The notes under the pieces: model-generated
Told to the model about the DNA's origin: nothing
Database searches by the model: none
Seen by the model: the letters and a program-made list of their open reading frames with translations, nothing else
In this document: in pieces, positions 1-7,283 of the stretch
Layout: the number at the start of each line of letters is the position of its first letter
Numbering within the stretch: the stretch's first letter is position 1
Translations under genes and position numbers: made by a program
Assembly (NCBI GenBank): GCA_964630835.1
Contig: CAZVZM010000017.1
Span: forward strand, 1-32,216
Direction of reading: 5' to 3'
DNA length: 32,216 nucleotides
DNA from: Halarsenatibacter sp964630835
Lineage (GTDB): Bacteria; Bacillota; Halanaerobiia; Halanaerobiales; Halarsenatibacteraceae

Positions 1-53
1 GCTTTACAGGCATATGTCGTAAATTTCACCAACGATTATGGAGAAGATCCAAA
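1..53 (+). repeat. Dispersed intergenic repeat, tail fragment (cut by window edge)
   Basis: This matches the 3' tail of the roughly 190-bp repeat seen complete at 12774-12965 and 24970-25162: a segment ending in GTAAATTTCACCAACGATTA and then GAGAAGATCCAA. It is very close to the tails at 7338-7420 and 25110-25162. The upstream part of the element lies outside the window. Confidence 0.75.
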
Positions 54-105
54 ATAAATATTACTTTTATGAGTATAAAAAATTTTAATGCTTTATATAA
101 TATAT

Positions 106-450
106 TCAACAGGTGAGATGAAAACCTGCCCCTATATCTTCATCTGTATCCTGAAGCTTATTATATCGTTTCACAGCTTCCTCTGTTCTGGCAGAAAATA
201 ATTCGTAACCCTGCTGTGACAACTCCCTTTTTAGTTTTTCAGGAACTTTTAAAACACCCCTGCTGCCCCGGCCAATTATTATTATATTTGGCTCTCTTGC
301 CAGCAGCCAGCTTATATCTTCCATACACAAACTATGCCCTTCCTGCCTCCACCAGCCTTCATTTATTTCATTACCAAATATCAAAATGTCATTGCTATAT
401 TTACTTCCATTTATTTCAATGCTGCCGAAGGAGTAATTTTTGATCCTCAC
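106..450 (-). CDS. Mth938-like (DUF498) domain protein
   Basis: A 114-residue protein that is essentially a single Mth938/DUF498 domain, the fold also found in the mitochondrial complex I assembly factor NDUFAF3. Family signatures visible are the N-terminal YSFGSIEING, the WWRQEGH segment near residue 35, the IIIIGRGSRG strand-turn near residue 57, and the C-terminal Thr-x2-Ala...YN...HLTC. No catalytic residues are known for stand-alone bacterial members, so no function is assigned. It is the last gene of a small minus-strand set that includes the zinc-ribbon proteins at 489-1591. The first in-frame ATG gives the expected family length. Confidence 0.8.
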   Translation of the reverse strand: MRIKNYSFGSIEINGSKYSNDILIFGNEINEGWWRQEGHSLCMEDISWLLAREPNIIIIGRGSRGVLKVPEKLKRELSQQGYELFSARTEEAVKRYNKLQDTDEDIGAGFHLTC

Positions 451-488
451 TTTAATACCCCCACAATAGAATGCTAAATAACTAAATT

Positions 489-956
489 TTAATCCCTTTT
501 ATCATCAATTCTATCTTTTAAATGCATTCCCCTGCGCTTCTTTTGATCATTTTTTCCAGCGGCATTCATCTCTTTTTCAACAGTATTAAACTCTTCCAGT
601 AGTTTTTTTCTATCCTTATCAGAAAGCTCTTCAACAAAATTTTGTTTGCAGCGATCACAGTATTTTCCTCCATCTATCTGTTTTTGACAGCTTTCACAAT
701 CAACTTTAACATCAACATCCAGTCCATCAGCAATCAATCTTCCCTCTTTCACAAATTTAATAATTAATTCTCTTTCCACTTCTGTCTCTTCATGAACTTC
801 GCTAACCGTTGCGTTGGGATTATCCCAGAGATATGCTTTAACTTTTTCATATTTTTCATCTTCTGAATTTCTGCATACCGGGCATAAATCCTCATCATTC
901 TCGGGAGAAAATAATTTGCCACATTCCTTGCACTTTTTTAACCTCAAAATTTTCAC
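489..956 (-). CDS. YvyF-like flagellar-operon zinc-ribbon protein
   Basis: A 155-residue protein with an N-terminal zinc ribbon (CKECGKLF ... CPVC), a central helical segment containing an EETEVERELIIKFVKEGRL stretch, and a second ribbon (CESC ... CDRC) around residues 88-103, then a charged lysine-rich tail. This ribbon / winged-helix-like / ribbon layout matches the YvyF (TIGR03826) family, which in Firmicutes usually sits beside flgM in flagellar operons and is thought to act in flagellar regulation. No flgM or other flagellar gene is visible here. A GGAGG-type site lies just upstream of the ATG. Family recognition is from the motif pattern only. Confidence 0.72.
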   Translation of the reverse strand: MKILRLKKCKECGKLFSPENDEDLCPVCRNSEDEKYEKVKAYLWDNPNATVSEVHEETEVERELIIKFVKEGRLIADGLDVDVKVDCESCQKQIDGGKYCDRCKQNFVEELSDKDRKKLLEEFNTVEKEMNAAGKNDQKKRRGMHLKDRIDDKRD

Positions 957-965
957 CTCCGGTAT

Positions 966-1139
966 TTATCTATAAACATTCCCTCCACAGACGGGACATC
1001 TGGTGGAAGATTTTGTCCAGTAATATATCAAATAAAGCAGGGCAGGCATGCCCAGGAGAAATAGAAATAATATAAACAGAAGCCAGCTAAATTTTTTAGT
1101 CGGTTTAACTTTCCTCCCGCAGTTAGCACATTCTACCAT
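966..1139 (-). CDS. Small membrane zinc-ribbon protein
   Basis: A 57-residue protein starting at the ATG at 1139, chosen because AAGGAGG lies nine bases upstream; an earlier in-frame start at 1163 would overlap that site. It has one CxxC (CANC) at the N-terminus, a hydrophobic hairpin of about 25 residues (SWLLFILFLFLLGMPALLYL), and a second CxxC (CPVC) near the C-terminus. The two knuckles flanking a membrane-embedded segment resemble the LITAF-like arrangement, in which both CxxC motifs come together to bind zinc on the cytoplasmic face. Function unknown. It is ten bases upstream of the YvyF-like gene and probably co-transcribed with it. Confidence 0.7.
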   Translation of the reverse strand: MVECANCGRKVKPTKKFSWLLFILFLFLLGMPALLYLIYYWTKSSTRCPVCGGNVYR

Positions 1140-1183
1140 AAGTATTATCCTCCTTAAAAACATAATATCAGCATTACTTTTTT

Positions 1184-1591
1184 TTAGTTATTTCCTTCTT
1201 CGCAGTCCTGTTTAATTTCCTGATAGACCAGCTTAAACCTTCTTATATCATCTCTATTATAACTGCAGGAGGGGCAGTAATCAGTCGTTTCATCTTCCGG
1301 ATTATCAAGCTTCGGTTTTAATTTTTGATATTCATCAGAATACCTGCGGTATGCCTTATCGATCTCAGCATTCTTCACCTTTTCCACCATCGGTCCAAAC
1401 TCTCGTTTTTTATAAAAAGTCCCACAATTTTCACAGCTGTAACCTTTAAACTTTTTATCAGAATAAGTGCCCTGGACTGGATCACGGCGGGAAAAGGAGG
1501 ACTTCTCCTTCTTATTTATCCCCAAAAAGTTAAGCGGGAAAGAGATGATTTTTTTCAGAGCGGTGAAAATTCCTTTCAAAAGTCCTGTCAA
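1184..1591 (-). CDS. Hypothetical zinc-ribbon protein
   Basis: A 135-residue protein I do not recognise. The start is a TTG at 1591, preceded by GAGGAGG with an eight-base spacer. An amphipathic, hydrophobic N-terminus (residues 1-25, MTGLLKGIFTALKKIISF...) may contact the membrane. The middle carries CENC (about residue 53) and the C-terminal third carries CPSC (about 108), which could together form one zinc site, separated by a charged helical insert. It is the first of three consecutive small cysteine-ribbon genes on the minus strand, suggesting one transcript. Confidence 0.65.
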   Translation of the reverse strand: MTGLLKGIFTALKKIISFPLNFLGINKKEKSSFSRRDPVQGTYSDKKFKGYSCENCGTFYKKREFGPMVEKVKNAEIDKAYRRYSDEYQKLKPKLDNPEDETTDYCPSCSYNRDDIRRFKLVYQEIKQDCEEGNN

Positions 1592-2104
1592 TTGACCTGC
1601 CTCCTCACAATATTTGAGACAACTTATAAATAGAAATCTCTTCCGTAATTAATTGGTGTAATACCTAAAACAAAGCCAGAGCAGAGGAAAAAAATTCACA
1701 TGAACTAAGCCCCATAGCTCCATTGAAATGGTTGAGAAACTATGGCTTCCCAATTTATATCATTTTTAACAGCGGCTGGTGAAAAACCATATATTACTAT
1801 AACTATCTATATCTCAATAAACCGGCATTGAAATCTGCCACCTGTATAATATGCTTCTATTACATTTAACTAAATTCTAAAAAAGTCAGCAATATCCTCC
1901 TTTTTCTGGAACCCTAAGTCCAGAAATAATTATCGGGAACTTAATTTTTTAGGATAAAAATCTGACCATGACTTCAAAATTTTTAATTGTCACAGCGCCT
2001 TTAATCCTTTCAAAAAAATAGCTATAATTTTTCATTATATGCAGAATTTTTAATTACTGTTCTGTGAATAATTCTTTTAGCAATTAGTAGCAATTAGTGA
2101 AATA
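1592..2104. other. Non-coding stretch with a degenerate inverted repeat copy and a short perfect hairpin
   Basis: About 500 bases with no credible gene. It holds an inverted copy of the repeat head (annotated separately) and a perfect eight-base inverted repeat at 1903-1926 (TTTCTGGA, spacer ACCCTAAG, TCCAGAAA). Neither side of that hairpin has a T-run, so it is not an obvious intrinsic terminator. The rest is AT-rich with nothing I can assign. Confidence 0.5.
1665..1735 (-). repeat. Dispersed intergenic repeat, degenerate head in inverted orientation
   Basis: It reads as the reverse complement of the repeat's left half: a GCAGAGGAAAAAAATTC segment followed by AAGCCCCATAGCTCC corresponds to the inverted head that elsewhere reads GGAAGCTATAAGGCT ... 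TGAAATTTTT..CTCTGC. This is the only copy in the window lying in this orientation. Confidence 0.5.
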
Positions 2105-2127
2105 AAAAATGGCCCCATAATGGGGCC
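2105..2127 (-). terminator. Intrinsic terminator of the rhodanese selenoprotein gene
   Basis: GGCCCC-ATAAT-GGGGCC-type hairpin (perfect arms at 2111-2127) followed on the minus strand by six T residues (2105-2110). It lies 25 bases after the stop codon at 2153, closing the respiratory transcript. Confidence 0.88.
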
Positions 2128-2152
2128 AAATTTTAGAAATCATATCACAGTG

Positions 2153-3328
2153 TTAGAAAGAAAAACTGCCATCTTCATCTACAGTAATTCTTCCATCCAG
2201 ATAATACACTTCTTCGAAATTCATTTCAGCCAGCTCATCCGCAGCACCTCGAGCCCTTACCCCAGCAGCACAGTGAATCACTATAGTTTCCGATTTGTCC
2301 TCTGGAAGTTCATCCAGAAAAGCCTCTGGATCTTCAGATAGTTCACCGCTTGGTATATGCAGAGCTCCCTCGATAAGTCCGCTATCATCTATCTCCTCCT
2401 GATCCCTGACATCAATCACTGCAGCACCGGCTTCCACTTTCTCAGTAAACTCTTCACTATCAATTCCTCTGTCCTCTGCCGGATCTCCCAGTTCAGCCTC
2501 GGTAGCATCCGTTCCAAAAAGCGGAAGATCGTTATTTTCCCAGGCGGGCACTCCACCGGACATGACCTTAACATTCTCAAAACCTTCGCTTGCCAGAACC
2601 CTGGCAACCTGATGACTGTGCCCTCAGAAAAAACCACCGCAGTAAGTTATTATCTCCACGGTTTTATCCGATGGAAGAGCGTCCAAATATTTATCCTCAA
2701 ATATGGTGTGACCCATGGACTGAGCAGTGGGAACATGAGACTCAAGGTAAGTGGCAAAACCTCGTGTATCAACAATTAAATAGGGCTCAGTTTCAGCATC
2801 TCCTGCGTAATCTTCATCGAGAAGTGCAGACACATAATCGGGAGTGGTCGCCAGATATCCAGACTCACTCCTCCAGGCTTCTAAAGTCGGCTCGTAAAGT
2901 TTGATATTTTCATATCCTTCTTCCTGTGCCTGAGCAATGCAGTCGTGGGCATCCTGACCGTAAAATATCAGCTTCTTGTCGAGATTTTCTGGCAAAAGTT
3001 CATGTGTAAACTCCTCTTCAGCAGGTATATTTATGGCACCATTGATGTGACCCTGATTGTATTCTTCTTCGCTTCTATTATCCACCAAAACAAACTCCCA
3101 ATCTCCAGGATATTCATCATAGCTTTCCCGTTCATCACTTGTAGATTCAACTTTTTCCAGCAGTTCGGAAGTTGTGATTCTTTCCACGCCCGTTTCCGGT
3201 GCCAGTAACATGGAGCCAAGGTCTTCATCTCCAGGCCCCTCCGCCGGACCTCAGCCGGCAGCGGGAGAGGAAAATAATATCACCAGAGCCATTACCAGCG
3301 TTAAAACGCCGATTTTTCTTTTATTCAT
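2153..3328 (-). CDS. Exported triple-rhodanese selenoprotein with two selenocysteines (UGA-26 and UGA-235)
   Basis: One continuous frame of 391 residues if two TGA codons (3251-3253 and 2624-2626) are read as selenocysteine. The ATG at 3328 has GGGAGG eight bases upstream. Residues 1-25 form a signal peptide (KRK, hydrophobic core, SSPAAG) and Sec26 sits exactly where a lipobox cysteine would be. Three rhodanese domains follow: about 49-156 (catalytic loop reads FYGQDAHD, no cysteine, probably inactive), 159-270 (loop CGGFF-Sec-GHS, with Cys230 in the canonical persulfide position and Sec235 five residues later, then MSGGVPAW) and 289-391 (loop HCAAGVRA, Cys353). An ordinary gene caller would split it into two truncated rhodaneses. 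It lies 277 bases downstream of the molybdopterin reductase gene, so a sulfur-carrier role like Wolinella Sud is inferred. A decaying pseudogene is the alternative, but both TGAs falling at expected cysteine positions, plus SelA, SelB and tRNA-Sec nearby, argue against it. Confidence 0.9.
2590..2607 (-). promoter_or_regulatory. Bacterial SECIS hairpin for Sec235
   Basis: Read on the minus strand, TTGCCAG-GGTT-CTGGCAA is a perfect seven-base-pair stem with a GGUU tetraloop. It begins 17 bases after the TGA at 2624-2626, so the loop lies 24-27 bases downstream of that codon. A G within the first two loop bases and a loop 16-37 bases after UGA are the usual bacterial SECIS features recognised by SelB. 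The element is inside the coding sequence, as expected for bacteria. Confidence 0.85.
3212..3239 (-). promoter_or_regulatory. Candidate SECIS hairpin for Sec26
   Basis: On the minus strand GGGGCC (12-17 bases after the TGA) pairs with GGCTCC (34-39 bases after) including one G-U pair. A U/UU internal loop and two further G-C pairs enclose the apical loop AGATGAAGA, 21-29 bases after the TGA, with G as its second base. Position and loop fit SECIS rules, but the fold is less clean than the one for Sec235, and a competing GC hairpin closer to the TGA is possible. Confidence 0.5.
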
Positions 3329-3605
3329 TTTGGTTCCTCCCAATAACAATTTTTGAAAAATATTTTTATCTCTATTAGTATTTGTATCAGTAATATTTTA
3401 TTCTGACTGTTTTTTACCAGAGAGAATATGTCATTCTTAAACATGAAACATAAACCAGAAACTGTCCTTTGCTTAAATCGACTAAGGGTTGACTTAATGT
3501 AAATAAGCCCATTCAAAGCAGACCTAAAATTACTTTTCAAAAAAAACCTGTTGATCTCTTCAATTGCAGCTGAATTTGGGGCTTTAATGATTTCTGTTAT
3601 TTCCC

Positions 3606-5786
3606 CTATGCTTTTTCTATTTTGACAAGGGTTTCATGTCGCATCGCATGTCCTGATATATCTCCTGTCTGATAGGAAACATGGTCATTTGGATTTAGTG
3701 AATCAATTTCTTCAGATACTTCATAAAAAGGAGTTTTATTTCCATATCCGGCAGGCATAAAAAGAGTGTCGGGCTGGATGCTTTCTGTTACCATAACTTC
3801 TACCTCTTCCTCGGACAATTCTGACTTCACCATTACCCTATCCCCGTCTTCAATTCCCCTCTCTTCAGCTACAGATTTATTTATCCAGAGCCGGTTTGTA
3901 TTATAATCACGGGTGATCTGGGCAAGTCTGGGAATATTGGCAGTTGCTGTATGAGAATGAAAGCTTTCCTTGCCTGAAATCAACTTGAATTCATCCTCTT
4001 CAATGTTAATACCTGTAGCCGGAGGCTGCCAGCCAACCACAGGTGGGTAACCCACATAATCGTAATCCTCCGAATAAAACTCCAGATCGCCTGATCTTGT
4101 ATTAAAATCCGGTTCGCCGGGTTCTTCTAAATCAACCATCATTGATCCCTTTTCCTTAAACTCATCCAGACTAATATCATAGGGCTCCAGAAGCGCTTCA
4201 TTTAACTCATCAAGAGAAAAATTGAAATATTCTCCTATGCCCATCCTCTCGGCCAGAGCAACTATGATTTCGTCAAAAGTTCTCGTCTCTTCATAAACTT
4301 TTGGAATGACCTGAGTGCGCATCGCTATATAAGGATTGGGACCGCCTCTAGCCTCAATCATTTCATCCCGTTCCACAAAGCTGCATTCCGGCAAAACATA
4401 GTCTGCAAGCATTGCAGTCTCAGTCATGTTGATCTCGAAAACCACCGATAGTTCAAGATTTTTAAAACCTTCAGCCATATGCTCATAATCAGGAAAGTTT
4501 CTTACCGGGTTATGATGTCTTATAAACATGGATTTAAATGTGCCCTCTTTGGCCTTTTCCATTAAATAATGCGGGAGACCATAATCTCCTGCCAGTGGGT
4601 ACTCATCCAGAACACCAACTCCATCGGCTCTGCGCGTGTCCGGAACCTCTGGAGAAGGATGCATATCCTCATCGAGCTCACCTAACTGAGGAGTAGGATA
4701 AAAAATTAATCCGCCTTCTTTGTTTATATTGCCAAGCAGGCCGTTTAAGCAGGCAACAGCTCTGGCGGTCTCATCGCTGTTAGCATAAAGTGCTCCAAAT
4801 GCTCCACCCCAGGATGGATGCACTAAACTTTCTGGCTTATTTTCTCCCAGCTCCCTTGCCATTTCCACTATTTTATCTGCAGGCACGTCAGTAACCTGTT
4901 CAGCCCATTCAGGATTTATGGGCTCCAGATTTTCTGCATATTGTTCAAATCCAACTGTGTGTTCTTCGATGAATTCTTCATCATAAAGGTCTTCTTCAAT
5001 AATAATGCTGCTTATAGCGAGGATCATAGCCAGATCAGTGCCAGGAATTATAGGCACCCACTCATCTGCTATTCTGGCAATATCATTCTGCCGTGGATCG
5101 ACGCAGACAATTTTTGTATCTCCGGCCAGCCCTTCGCTTACTTTTTTCATCTGATCAGTTCTTATACCGCCGCCATGATTTCTGCCTATAATTAGCACAT
5201 ACTTACTGTTGCCTATATCTGCATCAGGAACCCCTCCCATGGAATATAAAAATCCAGTATCCCGCGCTGCCCTGCAGGAGGTCGCATGAGTACAGATAGT
5301 GCTGACGTCAAGCGCATGCATAAAACGCTCTCCGTAAAAAGTGCCGGTAGAGCGAGGATAATGACCAAAACCAACGGTGCGCGGACCGTACTCTGTCAAC
5401 AGATGATCCAATTTGCCTGCAATTTCATCAAGAGCCTGCTCCCAGCTTATGGGTTCAAATTCCTTTTCTCCCACTCTTTTCAGAGGCTGTTGAATTCTAT
5501 CCGCATCATAAATCCAGCCCAGACCTCCGTGGGCGCGGGCACAAAGCTTACCCATGCTGCGACCATTATCTTCGTGTCCTTCAACTTTCCAGACTCGACC
5601 ATTTTTTACATAAGCCCAGGCACCACACTGGCTTCCGCAGGTATTACACAGGGTGGGGTATTTTTCAACATCAGCTTCCTGAGCCTGAGCAGACCAGTCA
5701 AAAAAATCAAACCCCTGAAGCGATATCCCCAGCGCTCCCAGAGCAGCTCCCGATTTTTTTATAAAATTTCGCCTGTTCAGCTTCAT
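3606..5786 (-). CDS. Tat-exported molybdopterin oxidoreductase, Psr/Phs/Arr-type catalytic subunit
   Basis: A 726-residue DMSO-reductase-family catalytic subunit. The N-terminus has a twin-arginine signal (RRNFIKK, residues 5-11). A [4Fe-4S] site follows, CxxCxxxC with Cys47, 50, 54 and the fourth at Cys82. Cys171 in THATSCRAARDTG is the probable molybdenum ligand, which puts it with the cysteine-ligated polysulfide, thiosulfate, tetrathionate and arsenate reductases rather than with nitrate or formate enzymes. The C-terminal molybdopterin-dinucleotide-binding domain is complete (FHSHTATANIPRL, then GYGNKTPFYE). The length is nearer PsrA/PhsA (about 750) than ArrA (about 850). It follows the ferredoxin subunit by 90 bases. 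The neighbouring rhodanese favours a zero-valent sulfur or polysulfide substrate, but arsenate or selenate cannot be excluded. No membrane anchor gene is present. Confidence 0.9.
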   Translation of the reverse strand: MKLNRRNFIKKSGAALGALGISLQGFDFFDWSAQAQEADVEKYPTLCNTCGSQCGAWAYVKNGRVWKVEGHEDNGRSMGKLCARAHGGLGWIYDADRIQQPLKRVGEKEFEPISWEQALDEIAGKLDHLLTEYGPRTVGFGHYPRSTGTFYGERFMHALDVSTICTHATSCRAARDTGFLYSMGGVPDADIGNSKYVLIIGRNHGGGIRTDQMKKVSEGLAGDTKIVCVDPRQNDIARIADEWVPIIPGTDLAMILAISSIIIEEDLYDEEFIEEHTVGFEQYAENLEPINPEWAEQVTDVPADKIVEMARELGENKPESLVHPSWGGAFGALYANSDETARAVACLNGLLGNINKEGGLIFYPTPQLGELDEDMHPSPEVPDTRRADGVGVLDEYPLAGDYGLPHYLMEKAKEGTFKSMFIRHHNPVRNFPDYEHMAEGFKNLELSVVFEINMTETAMLADYVLPECSFVERDEMIEARGGPNPYIAMRTQVIPKVYEETRTFDEIIVALAERMGIGEYFNFSLDELNEALLEPYDISLDEFKEKGSMMVDLEEPGEPDFNTRSGDLEFYSEDYDYVGYPPVVGWQPPATGINIEEDEFKLISGKESFHSHTATANIPRLAQITRDYNTNRLWINKSVAEERGIEDGDRVMVKSELSEEEVEVMVTESIQPDTLFMPAGYGNKTPFYEVSEEIDSLNPNDHVSYQTGDISGHAMRHETLVKIEKA

Positions 5787-5876
5787 TTATTGTTTCAAAC
5801 CTCCTGATTTATAGTTGATTTTCTCAAAAAATGTATTCTCCGGGTTGAAGTGATTTTCAGGACTCAGACGATAAAA

Positions 5877-6581
5877 TCATACGAGGTCAAGGTCCTCTGG
5901 TGGAGCTGTTAAAATTAAAAGCAGACCAAAATTATAATCTGCATAAAGCCCGGCATACGGATAATCTCCTTTGAGTTCTTCTACACGTTCCTGGCCTTTT
6001 TCGAGCATCACATCAAAATCACCAAAATCAAGAGCATAAGCAATACAGGTATTTACACATGCAGGTTCTTTGCCTTCTTCCAGGAGATGCTGGCAGGCAT
6101 CACATTTATACATGCGCTCCTCACCAATTTCAGGAACATCGAAAGGACAGATCTCCAGACACTGGCCACAGGCTATACAATCTTCAACTTTTAAAGTTGT
6201 AAACTCCCCGTGCCCTTTATAAAGAGCATCCACGGGACAGTGATCTATGCAGGGAGAATCAGGGCAGTGCATACAGCTGTGCCTGCTGAGATAATAGTCA
6301 ACATCAGGATACTCCCCTTTTTCCAGGCTATTAAATTTGATAAAGCTGTATTCCTCTTCAATCTCATTCTCATTCTGACAGGCAACCCGACATGCCTGGC
6401 ATTCTATACACAGACTATTATCCATAAGAATACTTTTTTTGCCCTCTGGTATGTTCTCTGCTATTGCTTTGCTGCCCGGCAGAGTAGAGAATGCAGCCGC
6501 AGCCCCTAGAAGAGCTGAACCTCCTAAAAATTTTCGGCGATCAAACTTCTTTTCCGAATTTTTTTCTGGGTCCTGGGTCAT
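5877..6581 (-). CDS. Tat-exported four-cluster ferredoxin subunit (PsrB/DmsB type)
   Basis: A 234-residue electron-transfer subunit. It has its own twin-arginine signal (DRRKFLGG, residues 14-21, then an alanine-rich core), whereas many such subunits are carried across by the catalytic partner. Sixteen cysteines in four groups start at Cys58: CIECQACRVAC, then CMHCPDSPCIDHC, CIACGQCLEIC and CDACQ...CVNTC, giving four [4Fe-4S] clusters in the usual order. The GAGGAGG site before the ATG is strong. It sits between the chaperone gene and the catalytic subunit, so the order is chaperone, beta, alpha. With no NrfD-like anchor, electrons must come from a separate periplasmic or membrane donor. The gene ends in TGA; see the rejected Sec reading. 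Confidence 0.9.
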   Translation of the reverse strand: MTQDPEKNSEKKFDRRKFLGGSALLGAAAAFSTLPGSKAIAENIPEGKKSILMDNSLCIECQACRVACQNENEIEEEYSFIKFNSLEKGEYPDVDYYLSRHSCMHCPDSPCIDHCPVDALYKGHGEFTTLKVEDCIACGQCLEICPFDVPEIGEERMYKCDACQHLLEEGKEPACVNTCIAYALDFGDFDVMLEKGQERVEELKGDYPYAGLYADYNFGLLLILTAPPEDLDLV

Positions 6582-6665
6582 GTAATTTCCTCCTCAGGCA
6601 TTGGAATGTATAATTTATGTGTCAGCACTTAAAAAATAATAAACCAGGAAAATATATTTTAAAAT

Positions 6666-7283
6666 TTAACCTGTTAGATAATCCTTATCAGATGCAAGAA
6701 AAGACTGAAGCCAATTAAATAAATCCAAAAATTCCTCAGCAACTTCACTTTCCTTTCCGGATTCTTTCAACTCATCAATCCAGTCAAGGTGCTGTTCAAT
6801 GAATTGTTGCTGTTTTTCATGTTCTACTTCCTCAACAAGCAAGCTCATAAACTCAAGCTCCAGAACAAGATGGTCCGGACAGTGAGAAAACTCTTCAGGA
6901 AGTTCAAAATTGAACAGGTCATATAAATGCAGCATATGATGAGCCCAATCTCCCATAATAAAGCCCTTCTCATCTGCAAAGGGCATCTGACAGCTATCAT
7001 CCACAGTCCAGGGTTTATAAACTGACTCTATCAGTCTAACTTTTGCATCACCGGGTTGAAAATTTTTTTTCCAGAGATTCATCCACTCGCTTAATTTCGG
7101 AATATTTTCCGGGTGCCAGCTTTTCGGCAGCGAAACATCATCAGCAAACTCGCTGTAATTTTGAAACAGTTCCTCATGAACTCCACCACATAATTCGGAC
7201 CTCAACTCAGAGGTGGGCTTAGAAAATAGGTGACTGAATAAAATATAAATCTGCTGTCTGATTTCCGAAGCTTCTTCTGAAAT
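6666..7283 (-). CDS. TorD-family chaperone for the molybdenum reductase, probable ATT start
   Basis: About 205 residues of an all-helical TorD/DmsD-type maturation chaperone, which holds the Tat-exported molybdoenzyme in the cytoplasm until the cofactor is inserted. Typical features are the EIRQQIYILFSHLFSKP opening, the Y-x-PW-like segment (VYKPWTVDDS), and MGDWAHHMLHLYDLF with LELEFMSLLVEE near the middle. The frame stays open upstream to 7400, but that part is dispersed-repeat sequence. The only good ribosome site is AAAGGAGG, seven bases before an ATT at 7283, and starting there gives the normal family length. No ATG, GTG or TTG lies at a usable distance. First gene of the reductase operon. 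Confidence 0.82.
   Translation of the reverse strand: MSEEASEIRQQIYILFSHLFSKPTSELRSELCGGVHEELFQNYSEFADDVSLPKSWHPENIPKLSEWMNLWKKNFQPGDAKVRLIESVYKPWTVDDSCQMPFADEKGFIMGDWAHHMLHLYDLFNFELPEEFSHCPDHLVLELEFMSLLVEEVEHEKQQQFIEQHLDWIDELKESGKESEVAEEFLDLFNWLQSFLASDKDYLTG

Noticed and set aside
1903..1926. Perfect eight-base inverted repeat as a terminator.
   Set aside because: No T-run follows on either strand and no gene ends nearby; left as an unexplained hairpin.
2416..2637. A 73-codon minus-strand frame spanning the TGA region of the rhodanese gene, suggesting a frameshift rather than Sec.
   Set aside because: Its translation has no rhodanese similarity; the homology continues in the original frame directly through the TGA, so no shift is needed.
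3325..3540. A 71-codon minus-strand frame upstream of the rhodanese gene.
   Set aside because: No ribosome site, no recognisable motif, low-complexity lysine and isoleucine-rich composition typical of AT-rich spacers, and it overlaps the rhodanese gene's ribosome site.
5787..5879. The TGA ending the ferredoxin subunit is followed by 28 open codons in frame up to a TAA next to the catalytic-subunit ATG, so it could be a third Sec codon.
   Set aside because: The extension encodes no recognisable motif, includes the ribosome-binding site of the next gene, and the subunit is already family-length. A 28-codon open run is not unlikely by chance, and I saw no SECIS-like hairpin.
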